From NCBI GenBank assembly GCA_027186245.1, contig CP114489.1, positions 4,657,501 to 4,721,500 on the forward strand: a DNA stretch of 64,000 bases. The letters are read 5' to 3'. Shown here in pieces: positions 10,023 through 22,109 of this stretch; within the stretch, counting starts at the first letter, position 1; each line of letters starts with the position of its first letter. The translations under genes were made by a program, and so were the position numbers. The notes under the pieces are model-generated. The model was not told where the DNA came from. It worked only from the letters and a program-made list of their open reading frames with translations, and ran no database searches. Origin of the DNA: Coriaria nepalensis (taxonomy: Eukaryota > Streptophyta > Magnoliopsida > Cucurbitales > Coriariaceae).

Positions 10023-13000
10023 TCATCTCCTTGGAGTTGGAGACTTAGCTGAAACATACTTCCCACAGGTAACAAGCTTCAGCAATGAATCTGTTCTTCT
10101 TGTTCTAATTTTCAAACGGGAAGGCTGCACCACAAATTCATAAGCAACTTCTCCAATCAAACAGTAAACACATGTTCTTACCAAAATAAACCAAAAAGTT
10201 GATGTCAATTACAATAACTTTCATGCATTTACCTTTGGCCGTGTTGCTCTGGGTGCTTTCCAACATAGCAAGTTTCTATATCGAGGTTCCAGTCTCCTAC
10301 ACCATTGTTTAAGTTCATAAGATTTTAATCATGAAAAGAAATAATGTACTTTTGGTTACAACATTACTTACAAGTTTTCATGTTCAAGCTTTTCGGCAAC
10401 AGATACTGCTTTCCGTTTTGACCATTTGCTTTTCTGATTACATCCTTCTTCTGCCTTCTTCATAACACCAGCAAAAGACACCTTGCTTCTCACTGTGCTC
10501 TGCCTATTATTTTGATCCTTCAATTTTCCTTTTTCCGGGATTGAAGCCATCTTCCAGTTCTGATGCAAAGCTGTTCCTATTCTCACACAGTGACCTTCTG
10601 AACTTTCATCATGGATGATGTTTCTTGAAAAAGGTTCTATTTGAACAATTTCACTTGTTAAAATTTCCAAGAGATCGGGTGGAGCTTGTGGGCCAGCTCC
10701 GTTTTTAGAAGATGGTAATGGAAGAGGCAGATGAGCCACTGTATTACAATTCTTTTTCAATTCACATCTAATTTCAATTGTCACAGGGGAGCCAAGAACA
10801 GATTCAAATGCTTCTAAAATCTGGCCTCTATATTCCTCTGCAGTTGATTTCGACAGAAGCGAAGTGAACATCAACTGCACGGTTGGAGCTGCAAGAAAGA
10901 AATTTTAGACGAGCACTTGAAGCAACGTTAGAATATTTCAAACCAGAGAAGCTAAAATTTCCTTGCAAAAACTGAGTAAATCATAATTTTATAAATTGGA
11001 CATATTGGACTATGAACTGTACCTGCACCAAAGTAGACTGATATCATCTTCCCTTCTCGGTATATAAACTCTCTAACACCAATGTTATTTATCTTTTCAA
11101 GCACCTCCAACCAAATATGCTCGATTTCTTCAGGGTTCTTACCTGGACTCTTCTTCCCATTTTCTCTGTTCCTGTCTAAGCTAAACCCCTCCAGCGTTTC
11201 ATTATCATGCAATTCAGAAGGGCCTGAGAGTCCGATGTTTGTTGGTAAGCCTCGATTATTAATGAGCAACTCCGTGTTATCACCGTTAATGTTCCCTACT
11301 GCATCTATTGCACTCATATTATTATTCACGGCCAAGGGACTTTGATGAGTGCTAGTTTCAGCCAAAGAATTGGCCAATATGTATTGCTGATTAGGAGCAA
11401 GTTGAAGCAACGCAGCTGTTAGCCAAGCTAATTTGTCATTTGACACCCTTAATTGCTTCTCAGCTTCAGATAACATTTTCAGTGCTTGACGCAGCTTCTC
11501 TATGTCTTCTTTAGGCACTAGAACAAACAAGTTTAAGAAAAAAAAAAGTCCATTAAAAGCTGATTTAAGAATCTGATATGAAGATGAAAAACAGTTGAGG
11601 CAAATCTTGTAAATTCACATGGCTGAGTCTGGAAGAACCTCCTCCTTCTTCCGTCTTTTGTCAAATCATAACTTCCAGCGAGTATGTCTGTAATAACTGT
11701 AGCAAACTGTGACATTAAAGCCAGTGGGTCCACACCCGTTCCCATAATCACTCTCAAATTCTTCACGGTGTTAACTGTGTCCGCAGATAATGCCAAATCA
11801 AGAAGATCTACCAGTTTCTCATCAGAGACAAGCCCAACCTGAAGATAAATTCATAACTAGCCATTTCCATAGAAAAATATTAAGAATAGCAGATATTTAT
11901 GATTATGCCATATTGCTATATTATAATTTAAGAACTTACAAGTTCCTGAACTAGAGAAATGGAAATTCTCTGACCGAGCAAGCTGAGTTGCTCGAGGGTC
12001 ATCTCAGCATCCCTCAGTGACCCATTGGATCTTGATGCAATAAGTTTTAATGCATTCTTGTCGATTTCTATGTCTTCTTTGGTTGCCATCCATTGCAATG
12101 TATAAATGATGTCAGCATCTTTAAGCTTTGGGAAGAAGAATTTCTGGGACCTCGATATGATTATGTGAGGCAAAACATTGAGACTAGAACTAACAAGAAG
12201 AAAAATCACATTCCTAGATGCTCGATTTATGACTTTTGATAAGGAATTCCAGCAATCAGAAGACAAAGCATCACAATCATCAAAAATGAGGATGGTATGT
12301 TGTGATGAACGCCTAGAAACAACCTTATTGTCAGGTAATTCCGCAATTCTCTCAAAGTTGAAATTACTAACAGGACCAAGTTCCTTTATGCTTCTACACT
12401 TACCCTTATCATATGCAATGCAAGAATTACAAGACCCGCAAGGTTTAGTTTGTTCAAGGGACAGACAGTTTAAAGCCCTTGCGAAAATCCGAGCACATGA
12501 AGTTTTCCCCGTCCCATGAGGACCATAAAACACGTAAAGCAATCCAATCTTCTTCTTTAAGACAGCATTTGATAGAGCTTGTGCTACTAAATTCTGTCCA
12601 ACCAGATCTCTAAAGGTTCTCGGCTTGTACTTTTGCGTCAGGCCTTGATGTCTACTACTGCGTTGGCCTCTCATATTTTTCTGATTTCTAGATCTAGCTT
12701 CAGAAGCAATGTCAGAATAATCGTTGAAAATATTGTCTGAAAAAATACCAACTTCTCCAGAATAGGTATTTTGAGTGCTTTCTGCAGATCCGCATACTTC
12801 AAATAATAAAGGTAACGCCTCTCCATTAGATTTAGTAGATGAACAAGAATGGTCTGATATTACAGGCATGTCCGATATTTCTCTTCCATAAGTATCCACA
12901 CCACCTTTCCTTAACCTTGACTCTGACAAACCGCAAGACAAGCTCCTCCCTGCGACGTCTAGAAACGCTTTCCCTCTATGGTGTATTTGCGACCAGTTCC

Positions 13001-13694
13001 AAGGAGGTCCACACCCATTTCTTGGACCTCTGGTCACACTACAATTAACATGTTCCCCCTCCTCCTTTTCAACACTATGCCTTGCACGAAATGAGCCTTG
13101 CGATGCTATTACATTATAAGGTAAAGACATCTCACATTGTGCTCCAATATCCCTGGAAGTTAAAGCAACCTGAGTTCTTTTCGCTCCTCGAAATTTTTGC
13201 CTCTGTACGCTATTTAGTCCAGATTGTATTCCTTGTAACTGAATATGAGATGATACCATATCTTCATTAGCCAGAGGAAGATCCTTCAACTGCTTGGTAA
13301 TAGATTTCCCCTTTTCTCTATTCCTTCTATCTTTAGATTCAGAGCTCTCTTGAAAACCATCATGACTATGATTACTCCTATTCTGATCTGGCAGCCGCTC
13401 CGTATCTCCCCTCCTAACCTCATTCGGTGCAACTTTGGACGAAGCAAAACTAGCCAATGGAGAACTGCCCGACAATTTTCTACCAGTTCTTCGACGCTCA
13501 ATTCCTATTGACCTTCTCCCCTCTTCAATTACATCACCCTTTTCACATTTTCGAGAAAGTAAATCAACAATGGAAGGGGAGTTCCATGAGGGAGGAGGGG
13601 TTGCAGAAGGGTCCTGGAGAGATCTCGATCTTTGAAGGACATTGAGTTCTCTCATAAGCGACCTATCGGCCATTACAGGGCTGTGCTTGTGCAT
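10023..13694 (-). CDS. STICHEL-like 3/4-type protein (DnaX gamma/tau-like AAA+ domain)
   Basis: The gene has six exons by frame and GT-AG sites: 13694-11940, 11838-11619, 11517-11023, 10888-10372, 10296-10233 and 10124-10023. All junction phases agree, giving 1050 residues from the ATG at 13694. The N-terminal 350 residues are Ser/Arg-rich (RSRSLQDPS, RRTGRKLSGSSPLASF). The clamp-loader core follows: KYKPRTFRDLVGQ (355-367), Walker A GPHGTGKTS (391-399), a zinc module C410-x8-C419-x2-C422-x2-C425, Walker B-like ILIFDDCD (468-475) and a sensor-1 region ending SRSQK (514-518). Exons 2-4 add the lid and the KEDIEKLRQALK helix plus the C-terminal STICHEL domain; exon 5 carries LLCWKAPRATRPK. STICHEL itself controls trichome branching in Arabidopsis; its relatives are poorly characterised, so function here is unknown. 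Subtype is inferred from the MHKHSP..ADRSLMREL start, which is internal in related proteins: the conserved stretch before it lies in another frame (next entry). Confidence 0.92.
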
Positions 13695-13801
13695 ATGTTT
13701 TTGAAGTGAATACTGTTTGTCAAATGAGTGTAGTAACTTAGATGGTCATTAATATCGCCGTTTACATCCTTTAGAAGACTACCTTGAACAACTCTAGTCA
13801 T
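13673..13801 (-). CDS. out-of-frame N-terminal segment of the STICHEL-like gene (upstream ORF)
   Basis: An ATG at 13801-13799 opens a 42-codon frame that overlaps the main start and stops at 13675-13673. Its first 35 codons read like the usual start of STICHEL-like 3/4 proteins (MTRVVQ..LLKDVNGDIND..THLTNSIHFKN). These should run directly into the MHKHSP segment, but two bases separate AAC (ending 13697) from the ATG at 13694 where a three-base codon is expected. As given, the conserved N-terminus is shifted by one base relative to the body. Either the gene carries a real one-base deletion and uses the downstream ATG, or the assembly dropped a C from a CC pair. Confidence 0.75.
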   Translation of the reverse strand: MTRVVQGSLLKDVNGDINDHLSYYTHLTNSIHFKNICTSTAL

Positions 13802-14048
13802 GGTCACAACAAAAATTCCTTGGAAAACAGAATCTCTTGCCAATTGAAGAATGTAACCAAATCATCTTCCATTTTCAGTACTCAGGCAAACTCCTAAAGG
13901 ATTTCAGCATAAGAAAAGGAAAATTATTGAACTTCCCTATAACCACAAAACTTATTAATAAAAGCCTCATTTCAACAAAAAAATTTTTTTTAAATTCTTG
14001 CGTCATTTCCAGTCAAGTAGTATACAATCAGAGCAATTTTTTGGCAAA

Positions 14049-14095
<47 letters not shown>

Positions 14096-14760
14096 TATCC
14101 ATATATACCACAGAATTAAAGTGCTCCATCTTTACCTCATGGAATCAAATGCAGAGAAAAACCTCTCCACTTAGGTCAAGACAGTACTCCATCGGAAGCA
14201 GCAGTCCAAATTCAGAGCCACAATAAAAACAGTGCAAGCTCTGATGCTTAATGATTAAGAACGCACCGATACTTCAACTTCTGAGAAATTATCTAAGATT
14301 CTTTAAATAAAGAATGCAAATATGATATCACTTACAAATCCCTACAAAAAATCGCAGTCTGAGACGAAATTGGAGAGCAGAATAATTATGAGAGGGAGGG
14401 AAAGAACTTGGTGGTTACATCCAAACAGGGGAAGAGAGAAGAGAAGAAAAGATAAAAACGAACTAGCACTATAAATCACCTGAAGAAATCAGAGTGGTGC
14501 GTGTCCGCCATTAACGCTCTCAGATCTCTCAGAAAAAGCTTCATGCGCTCGGCGAATTTCTCTGTCTAGTAAAGTTACAGCCAAATTCAAATAAAACAAG
14601 AGAATAAAGAGCGCATGAGAGAGAGAGAGAATGTGGTATGGAAGGAGAGATGGGGAAGATGGAAAGAATGGGTGAAGTGAGAGTGATCTGTATGGCTAGT
14701 AGCAGAGTTCACCCTGCCATGTGAATGAGAGTCCTTTTGCAGAAGCATGCAAATTGCCAT
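13802..14760 (-). promoter_or_regulatory. probable 5' UTR and promoter region of the STICHEL-like gene
   Basis: The span upstream of the ATG holds a poly-A stretch joined to a TA repeat (14046-14091), and pyrimidine-rich transcript-sense DNA at about 14395-14450 and 14610-14660 (CT repeats read from the minus strand). STICHEL-like genes often have long or intron-bearing leaders, but no leader intron can be proven here. The plus-strand frame at 13837-14226 ends in low-complexity residues and is not credible as a gene. Confidence 0.35.
14046..14091. repeat. poly-A plus (TA)n microsatellite
   Basis: About 20 A residues run directly into roughly 13 TA units. Such poly-A/TA junctions are length-variable and can mark an old retroelement tail, but no element body is visible beside it. 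Confidence 0.9.
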
Positions 14761-15699
14761 TTTATACTTTTTAAAATTTAAATTTCACTTTCCATTTTTA
14801 AGATATAATAATTAAAAGCTTTAAAATTTTTCTTTTTTTCATTTATGTCCTAATAAATTAAGATAATAATAAAATTTATTGACTCGAATCAAAAGTTAGA
14901 GGACAAAAACATAAAAATGAGAAAAATAGAAGTACGGAAATAGTAATTGAACTTATAAATTTCAATTTTTTAATAATTGAAGGGGTCAATCTTTAATTAG
15001 TTTGAAATAAAAAATAAAAGTTCAAATCAATCTGAGCGGGGACGGAGGGGACAAGATAATACAAACGGTCCGGAGTAGAGTGAAATTTTCTAACGCATTC
15101 AGTTTTTGTCTCTTTTTCTGTACGGAATTGGACATTTTTTTCCTTACCACTACTACACTACTACTACCAACCGATAACGACCATCGGTTCACTATATTAC
15201 TATAGAACCAAAATGAACATTTAATCTTATAATTTAATTATATAACAAATTCATAAACTTAACATGAATGTTGATGTAACATCTAAAGGGTTCGGTCGCA
15301 TAATATGTTCTATCATGTCGGTAAAAAATAAAAAATAAATATTTATTTTCATTTTAAGGATCTATCACGTCACATAATAGATTTAGAATCGAATCAAAAA
15401 TGTAATAACAAACCACCCCTTAAGAATAAGTATTTAGCTTTTATATTATTATTTATTACTATAGAAGGTATTTCTTGTATTATCTCTTCTCGATGTTATG
15501 TTTTTAACTAATTCTCGATATTTAAGAGATATAATCTTAACGATAATAAATTTTTTAATTTATTTAATAATATTTAATAATAATAAATTTCCTTTATTTA
15601 AATAAAATCTCGACCAAATTAAGATCTATTCTATTAAAAAACGACACAAAGGTGTGATACTTCTTTTTGATACTTAATTATTTTCTCAAGGGACGACAT
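14761..15699. other. AT-rich intergenic DNA
   Basis: No coding frame, long repeat or RNA gene was recognised. Short A/T runs are frequent. Confidence 0.45.
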
Positions 15700-16100
15700 G
15701 TCGTAATTGGTGAGGATTAACTCCCATGAGAAATTTTCATTCCAAGGAAAGTGATTTCCTCTTGCCCAATGGAGCTTTTCCTTTCGGATAGCATAATACC
15801 ATGTTATTCAATAAGATCACAGAACTGAGAAATTAATTCATGGTGTTCTTCTTCTGTTGGGCTAAATAACAGGATGTCACCAATGTAGATGAGAATACTG
15901 TGGAGGATTGGTTAGAAGTACGAGTCATAATCTTCTGGAATAAAGACGGGGCAGTCTTTAGAGCAAAGGGAAGAACTTTTTACTGATACTGAGCATTAGG
16001 AATACATAACGTTGTTTTTGGTCAATCTGCAGGATAGATCCCCAGCTGCCAAACAACATATTTGAGTAGGTCAGCAGAGATGAGAGCGAGTTCCATTTGA
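15700..16100 (-). mobile_element. endogenous caulimovirid (pararetrovirus) reverse-transcriptase remnant
   Basis: Read on the minus strand, this stretch shows broken reverse-transcriptase blocks of the Caulimoviridae/petuvirus-florendovirus style. One is a VLPFALKTAP-like block near 15945-15975; another is a degenerate catalytic box reading Y-I-G-D-I near 15880, followed by an acidic TEEEH word. The expected double aspartate is spoiled, and the blocks lie in different frames separated by stops. This is dead, ancient DNA. The frame 15958-16428 covers part of it and continues into sequence with no clear match, except a short VKLDNTNYL word that resembles copia gag, so a chimeric junction is possible. 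Ty3 RT is the alternative; the LKTAP wording favours caulimovirids. Confidence 0.6.
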
Positions 16101-16370
16101 TAGCTCCAACTAGATAGTTTGTGTTATCAAGTTTTACGGAAATAGGTCCGATAATAGCTTGTATCGAAAAGTTGATAGAGGGAAAGATCGTATTGAAAGT
16201 TGGAGTAGGAGTAATTTGAGAAGTTGTTTCTTGAGGTTTACTGTTTTTGCAAGTTTTAGTGAGCTCACATTTGCATTCATGGTGTTCACGGTGTTCGGAG
16301 TTTTGATTCTGATACCATAAAAGAGAATATTTGAAATTGATTTCTATATGAGTATCTTGTACAACATCGA

Positions 16371-16395
16371 CTATATATATATATATATATATATT
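16371..16395. repeat. (TA)n microsatellite
   Basis: About 12 TA units, interrupted by flanking TATAT words, beside the pararetroviral remnant. Confidence 0.8.
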
Positions 16396-16429
16396 ATAGG
16401 TATATATAATAAGACAAAGAATGTACATG

Positions 16430-17727
16430 GTAATATCTAATTTACTGTACTATACTCTAACAGATAATATATTTGAATAATCATCTCTAAAAAGAGACCC
16501 ATATATTTAAATAATTTACTGTACATTGACAATTTATCTTATTTTCTCTTAATTTTATCAAAATTTGATCTCTGTATATAATCCTTAATTGAAGACTAAG
16601 CTTAAATAAATTTAAATAAAATACAATAAATTAATAATGATCTATATTATTATTTATTAATTTATTAAATAAATAATTAATTATCAATTTTTTATATTTT
16701 ATTTAAAATTTTATCTAAATTTAATATTACTACTATTTTCCTTAATTAATTACTTCCTAGCCCCTTTAGTTTTTTACCAGTATAGCTCTGACCTTTATTT
16801 TCGAGCCCAATGGTAGCCCATATGTTAGGTAAGCTTAGCCCAGATCGAACCCAATATTAGACCCTTTTTCTTTTTAAGTAGTTCGAGATGAGAGAGAGCA
16901 AATTAATATTATATGCTTCGTGCCTTAACCCCTCTCTCAAATCATTGGGTGGCCATATTTTTACTTTTAGATATTGGGTTTGCAGTTTGCAGTTTGCAGT
17001 TTGCAGTTTGCAGTTCAACAGACCTAGTGAAGTCATCTTGCTTTGCTCTCGTAATTGGATTCTGATTTGATTAAATAACTCTTTATGTAAATAAAGCTCT
17101 TGTCTGTTCACATTTTTTGTCCTTGACCCCATACATACAAGTAGGGTTCGCATTCGTAGTCGATCGACCTATTGACTCCCAATAAATTCTTATTTGAGTT
17201 TTCCAATATTGACGGTATATTGTTCTTCCTTTCTTTTTTTTTTTCTTTTTTGCCAAAAGAAATTTTTTTTTATTAAGAATTAAATAGGATTATAAGATGC
17301 AAGATCAGACACCATGATCTTAAACAAACTCAGATGAACGACTTCAAAGATGTTCAGATGTTCGATTTCAAAGAACTCCATAAAATTATTAAACATAAAT
17401 AACGATTAAAATTTAAAAAAATACTATACATTAAAAAATTATAATTTAAACAAACTCAATAATATAATATTAAAAGAATATGATTACATTGCAACCATCC
17501 GTTAAGTCTTATATTTTTATATGACAAGGTAAATTATAATATATGTCAGTATCATGCGTATACTTAAAGATGAACGAATCTTCTTAATATTTTATCGAAC
17601 ATTTCAAAGATGCAATTATAACTAGAGATGAATGACTAAAACTCTTACTAAGAAGAGACTACTTCTCACGGCTGGAGAGAATAAACTGCCAACAAAACAG
17701 CAGATCAGAAAAGATGATAGGTGATGG
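16430..17727. other. AT-rich intergenic DNA with short tandem repeat
   Basis: No supported gene. It contains the TTTGCAG tandem array listed separately; otherwise it is AT-rich with a T/C run near 17228-17250. Confidence 0.45.
16979..17013. repeat. (TTTGCAG)5 heptanucleotide tandem repeat
   Basis: Five perfect head-to-tail copies of TTTGCAG. It is not the plant telomere unit TTTAGGG. Confidence 0.92.
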
Positions 17728-17730
17728 ATG

Positions 17731-17798
17731 GAAGGGGGAGGAGGAGGGAGGAGGTAGGAGGTAGGAGGGAGGAGTAGGAGGAGGAGGGGAAAGAGGGG
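17731..17798. repeat. GGA/GGGA-rich purine tract
   Basis: The plus strand is almost entirely G and A with repeating GGAGGA, GGAGG and TAGGAGG words and G-runs of three to five at 17734, 17746, 17767, 17786 and 17794. A 13-base word TGTTCTTCCATTG occurs twice just downstream (about 17809 and 17840). Confidence 0.85.
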
Positions 17799-19959
17799 TT
17801 TCTCACATTGTTCTTCCATTGCCTCCCTCCTGCGTATATTGTTCTTCCATTGACTAGGATTCTCACACACCATGGTGTCCTCACTCGCCAAACATGTGAC
17901 ATCCGAGCTAACGATGCTCAGTCGAGGACAAAGATCGAGGGTGATAGACTTGAGGTGGTCGCCGTGATCTCACCTCAACTCAACCTAAGTCTTTCTCAGG
18001 TGACCTCCAAAGCCTAATTCCCGACGGCTCTTCCCGAATATCTCATGCCTAAACAGGAGGTGATAAGAGAGAACAGTACCTATCTCTACCTTTTTAAAAT
18101 TAAGATTTTAATTTAAAAATATTAAAATATTATACATAAATCGTTAAAAATTTATTTAAAAATCTACTAATTTTTATATAATATATGTTGCTGTCCCAAA
18201 TTTTCTTTTCTTACTCCATCCCTATGCCAGGGGTCCCGCCTAGACTCCATTGTCATTCTGCCTCTATACATGTAGGCCTAGACTTGACCCTCACTTATGG
18301 TTGGGTAACAGTCATACTTGTGTAAGGCACTAGCAACGTATGCATATGATGATGTTTTCCAATTTCTTTATACTTGCAAGTCAGTGGAAACAGTAATAAT
18401 AATATGCATATATTCTTCTAAAATACATATAATGATGAGTCTATGTCTATTGATTGATTTCCATATAGAAGTGGATATCTTATTATGGGTTTAAAATATA
18501 CCTACTTTGATACTTAGCTCATTAGATTCGTTGATTCAATATGTGGTAGAAGTCTCCTTATTAATCACGTCGAACGAACTGTAAGATTAACTATTCTTCT
18601 TAATTCTAACTGGGTCCCACAAAAGAAATTTATGTGCAAGTTAAGTTGAAATAAGTAGTACTAGACAAGGTCCTTAATGAAGACTTTAAGACTATAATGT
18701 CTGTATATACATTTACTATATAAGACGTCATGATTTTGACTTTGCTCATAATTAGATAATATAATTTAACACTAAATTTGTTTTGATCATAAAGTATGAT
18801 TGTCGGACGTGCTTATAAAGAAATCCGATAAATTAAAACATTGTTTCAACACCTTGCATGCTCGCTTGAGCTAATATAATTACTCATGTACGCGGATGAT
18901 GAAACATTTTTTGAGGATAAGGTTCATTTTTTAGATTTTTTTTGTTTTTTTTTTGGCCAATATCTTACATTTTTTATGCTTGATTATGTTAGGGTTTGCA
19001 AATAACCCATTAATGTGTTATGCATGATTGACTAATGCATCTATGACGAGTGAATTTTTAAGCATACAAAAATCTTCTGAAGGATAGATTCTACGAGGAA
19101 ACCTAATGTTGATAATATCACCTAGTGCTCGTATCATACATGATCGTAATCAAATCACATCATCTTTTTATTAAGCAGTACCAACACTTTAAAAAAATTT
19201 AGTCATATCATATCTTATTTTATACCTTTACTTATTCATATTTCTTATTTAATATCTCATGTGTCATATCAAAATATAATAAAAAAAATATTTTCTATAT
19301 TTCACGAAGTATTTTTTATAAATAATATTTAATATGTCTTATTATTTTATAATATTTTTATAGGTCAAATATATATCTATTAAAAATTTATCTCCCCTAA
19401 CAATAGCATAACGAAAATAGATCAGACGAAATTTAACTGATAAGTTAAAATTAATAAGGTAAGATAAATCTTAATGCTTTAAAAAAAAAAATCTAATTTA
19501 GTGAAGAAAAAACAATACTCACAATACAATGGGGGAGCATATAATTTATCTTCCTTTTTTTTTTTTTTTTCTACGTGTTCTTCCTCTAGTGTCAGTTTGA
19601 TTTCACATCCACGTATTTTTATATGATGTTTTAATTTGTTTTATTAGTTTTTTTAAAGAAAACTAAAATAGTTACATATATATTGTTTAATCTTAGTAAC
19701 ATTTTGGAGAAGTTTTATACATGTGATATATATATCTAATCTTGCTCGTAATTTTTAGAGAATATGTGAATATATTTTGTATGATAGTTTATGTTTATAT
19801 ATTATTTACTAATGCATGTATTTATTTGTATTAGGTATTAAAATATATTCATGAATCATATATTATTTATATATAAAATTAAAAGTTTAAGGTTATAAAT
19901 AAAATAACAACAATAATAAATTTAAAAATATATATCTATATTGTATGATGTAGGGTTGA
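17799..19959. other. gene-poor intergenic DNA
   Basis: Open frames of 60-90 codons near 17622-18017 flank or cross the purine tract and look like low-complexity artefacts. Nothing else could be assigned. Confidence 0.4.
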
Positions 19960-21240
19960 GAAAAATTCAATTTTCGGTGAAAACCGAAAAAAAAACTGAC
20001 AGAAATCAAAACTATAACTAATTCGAATTTTCACCGATTTGGTCAAAAAACTAATCGTAATGGAACTAGTATTAGACTGGTCGGTTTCAATCGAAATTGG
20101 TTTGGTTTTTTCGTACCAATTTTTTGTTTTGTTTTTTCTTTTCTTTTTAATTTCTACTTAATTGTATTATGATATATATAATTAATGAACATATATATAT
20201 TATTTAATAATTTATTTTGAAATTATCTTCAATTAATATCATATATGATGAAAATTTGATATTATAACAACTAAAAAAAATATCAATTTATCTTAAAATC
20301 ATAATAAAAATAACTTTCAAATATATAATAAATTTATAATCCATCAACTCAATATCATTCAAATGAGATAGCCAACAACACAAGTTATACAACAACAATA
20401 CATATCTACACTTTCTAAATTCCAAAATTTCAACAACACAATATTTTGAATTGAATATAACACAACATTTCTACATTTAGTCTACGAACCTCTCTGCACC
20501 CGATGATTATGCTACTGAATTTATAAAATTTTAATTATTCTACAGAATAAATATGAATGTAAAGAATGTATGACAAAATAAAATAAGTAAATAATAAATA
20601 TAAAAAAGAATATATTATTTTTTTTCTTAAAGTCTTCTAGAGCATCAACGACACTGACTAAAGAGAATTGTAAGCATATAATCCAACTCCACACACAATT
20701 GAAAGTCAAACAGAAAAATAAAAAGATAAAAAAGATAGCTGTCATGAGCAACAATATTACCTTTCAAATTCTTGATTCTGACATAGGGAGAATTCAGAAA
20801 CTTCTAATCATAAATAATGAGGAAACAAAAAAGTATACATGTTAGGATTGCCATTGCCATTGGCGATGAAGATTGCGGAGGTGGTGGGTTGCAGTTGTAG
20901 ATGGTGGGCACTGGGTAGTGGTAGCTCAAAAAGTTGTAGGTCATGACGTCACGAAGAAATGAGAGAGACTGAGAGAAAAATTGGGGTTAAGTGCTTAGAT
21001 GCAGCATGCAAGATGAAAATAACATAAAAAATATATTATAAAAAGATTTAATATTATAAAAATTATAAAATAAATAAATAATAAATACTCTTAATTCACC
21101 AAAACTAACCGAAATACTTATAACTGATTTGTCCAAACATATTTAAGTAAACCGATCGAAATTATAATCTTGACATATTAAACTAATCAAAACTGATTGA
21201 AAAATATCAATTTTGATCCATTTCGGTCGGTATAATTTTT
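19960..21240. mobile_element. possible non-autonomous element bounded by ACCGA/TCGGT-rich ends
   Basis: Left (about 19970-20125) and right (about 21100-21232) ends are both dense in ACCGA, CGATTTGG, TCGGT and GATCGAAAT words in roughly opposite orientation. The middle is AT-rich with one GC-richer patch at about 20845-20990 (GGAGGTGGTGGGTTGC, GAGAGAGACTGAGAG). The arrangement resembles an old TIR or LTR-derived non-autonomous element. The arms are strongly diverged and the ends are uncertain. Confidence 0.35.
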
Positions 21241-22109
21241 TTTGCTTATTCTTAATATTATGTCTTAAAATTTATAAATTTACTGTATACGTATCTTACC
21301 ATATGATACTTAATTCTATCTTCGTTCTCCCTAGACATTTTATAATTAAATGTGAACTAATGAATTTAACTTCACTGGCTAAAAATAAAGGTTAGAATTT
21401 AAACGGTCGAAATATTTTACTCCACGCAAAAATAGATCAAAATGTATCTTCACTATTCATCAAATTTGTCGACGTACAAAAGCTACAACTTCTAACATTT
21501 CATGAATCACTTTGCACAAAAAAGAAAGCTCCCTCGCCGCTGTAAATCTCAAACCTTAAAGCATACTTTATGTTCTGTTCATGAACAAAAAAGAAAACAA
21601 AAACAAAAACAAAACAGAAAAGGTGTCTAAAATGCATAGCGAATGGCAAAAAGCGGTCGGCTCATAATTCAACTAGCTCGGAATATAGCCAATGGCCACC
21701 AAAGCGTGAGGTCCCCACAAAATGATATATGGGTCCCACCACTAAACTTAAATAATAAAATAAATAAACGGAAATAAAATCAAGACTCGAAAAGACTTCA
21801 TAAATTTTAAGTACTTCCAAATTCCAAATCCAAAATGACGTTAAGAAAATTACATGCACTTACACACGGATACCTTTTTTACTCTGTTTCCCGCCCTTCT
21901 AAAGCTCCCACTTTTTCTTCATCATCTCTGTCTTCAATCTAAATTTCCAGAATTAAAAAAAAAAAAAAAGAATAAAAAAGTAGAAAGCTTTTCATTTCTC
22001 TCATCGAACACCTCTTTTCTTCTTTCTCTCTGTTTCACATTCACAACTCTCTGTCTAAAGAAAGAGAAAAAAAAAAAAAAAACCAGAGCATCGTCGTTTA
22101 ATTCCATTC
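21241..22109. other. upstream region of the DUF641 gene
   Basis: No other gene is seen. The last 250 bases are CT-rich with A runs (21956-21970, 22067-22081), consistent with a leader for the gene starting at 22110. Confidence 0.4.

Noticed and set aside
13837..14226. 129-codon plus-strand frame upstream of the STICHEL-like gene
   Set aside because: It runs through the poly-A/TA microsatellite and gives KKKK and IYIYIY residues; no homology.
17622..18017. Frames over the GGA tract and downstream
   Set aside because: Pro/Leu- or Ser-rich low-complexity translations without domain or splice logic.
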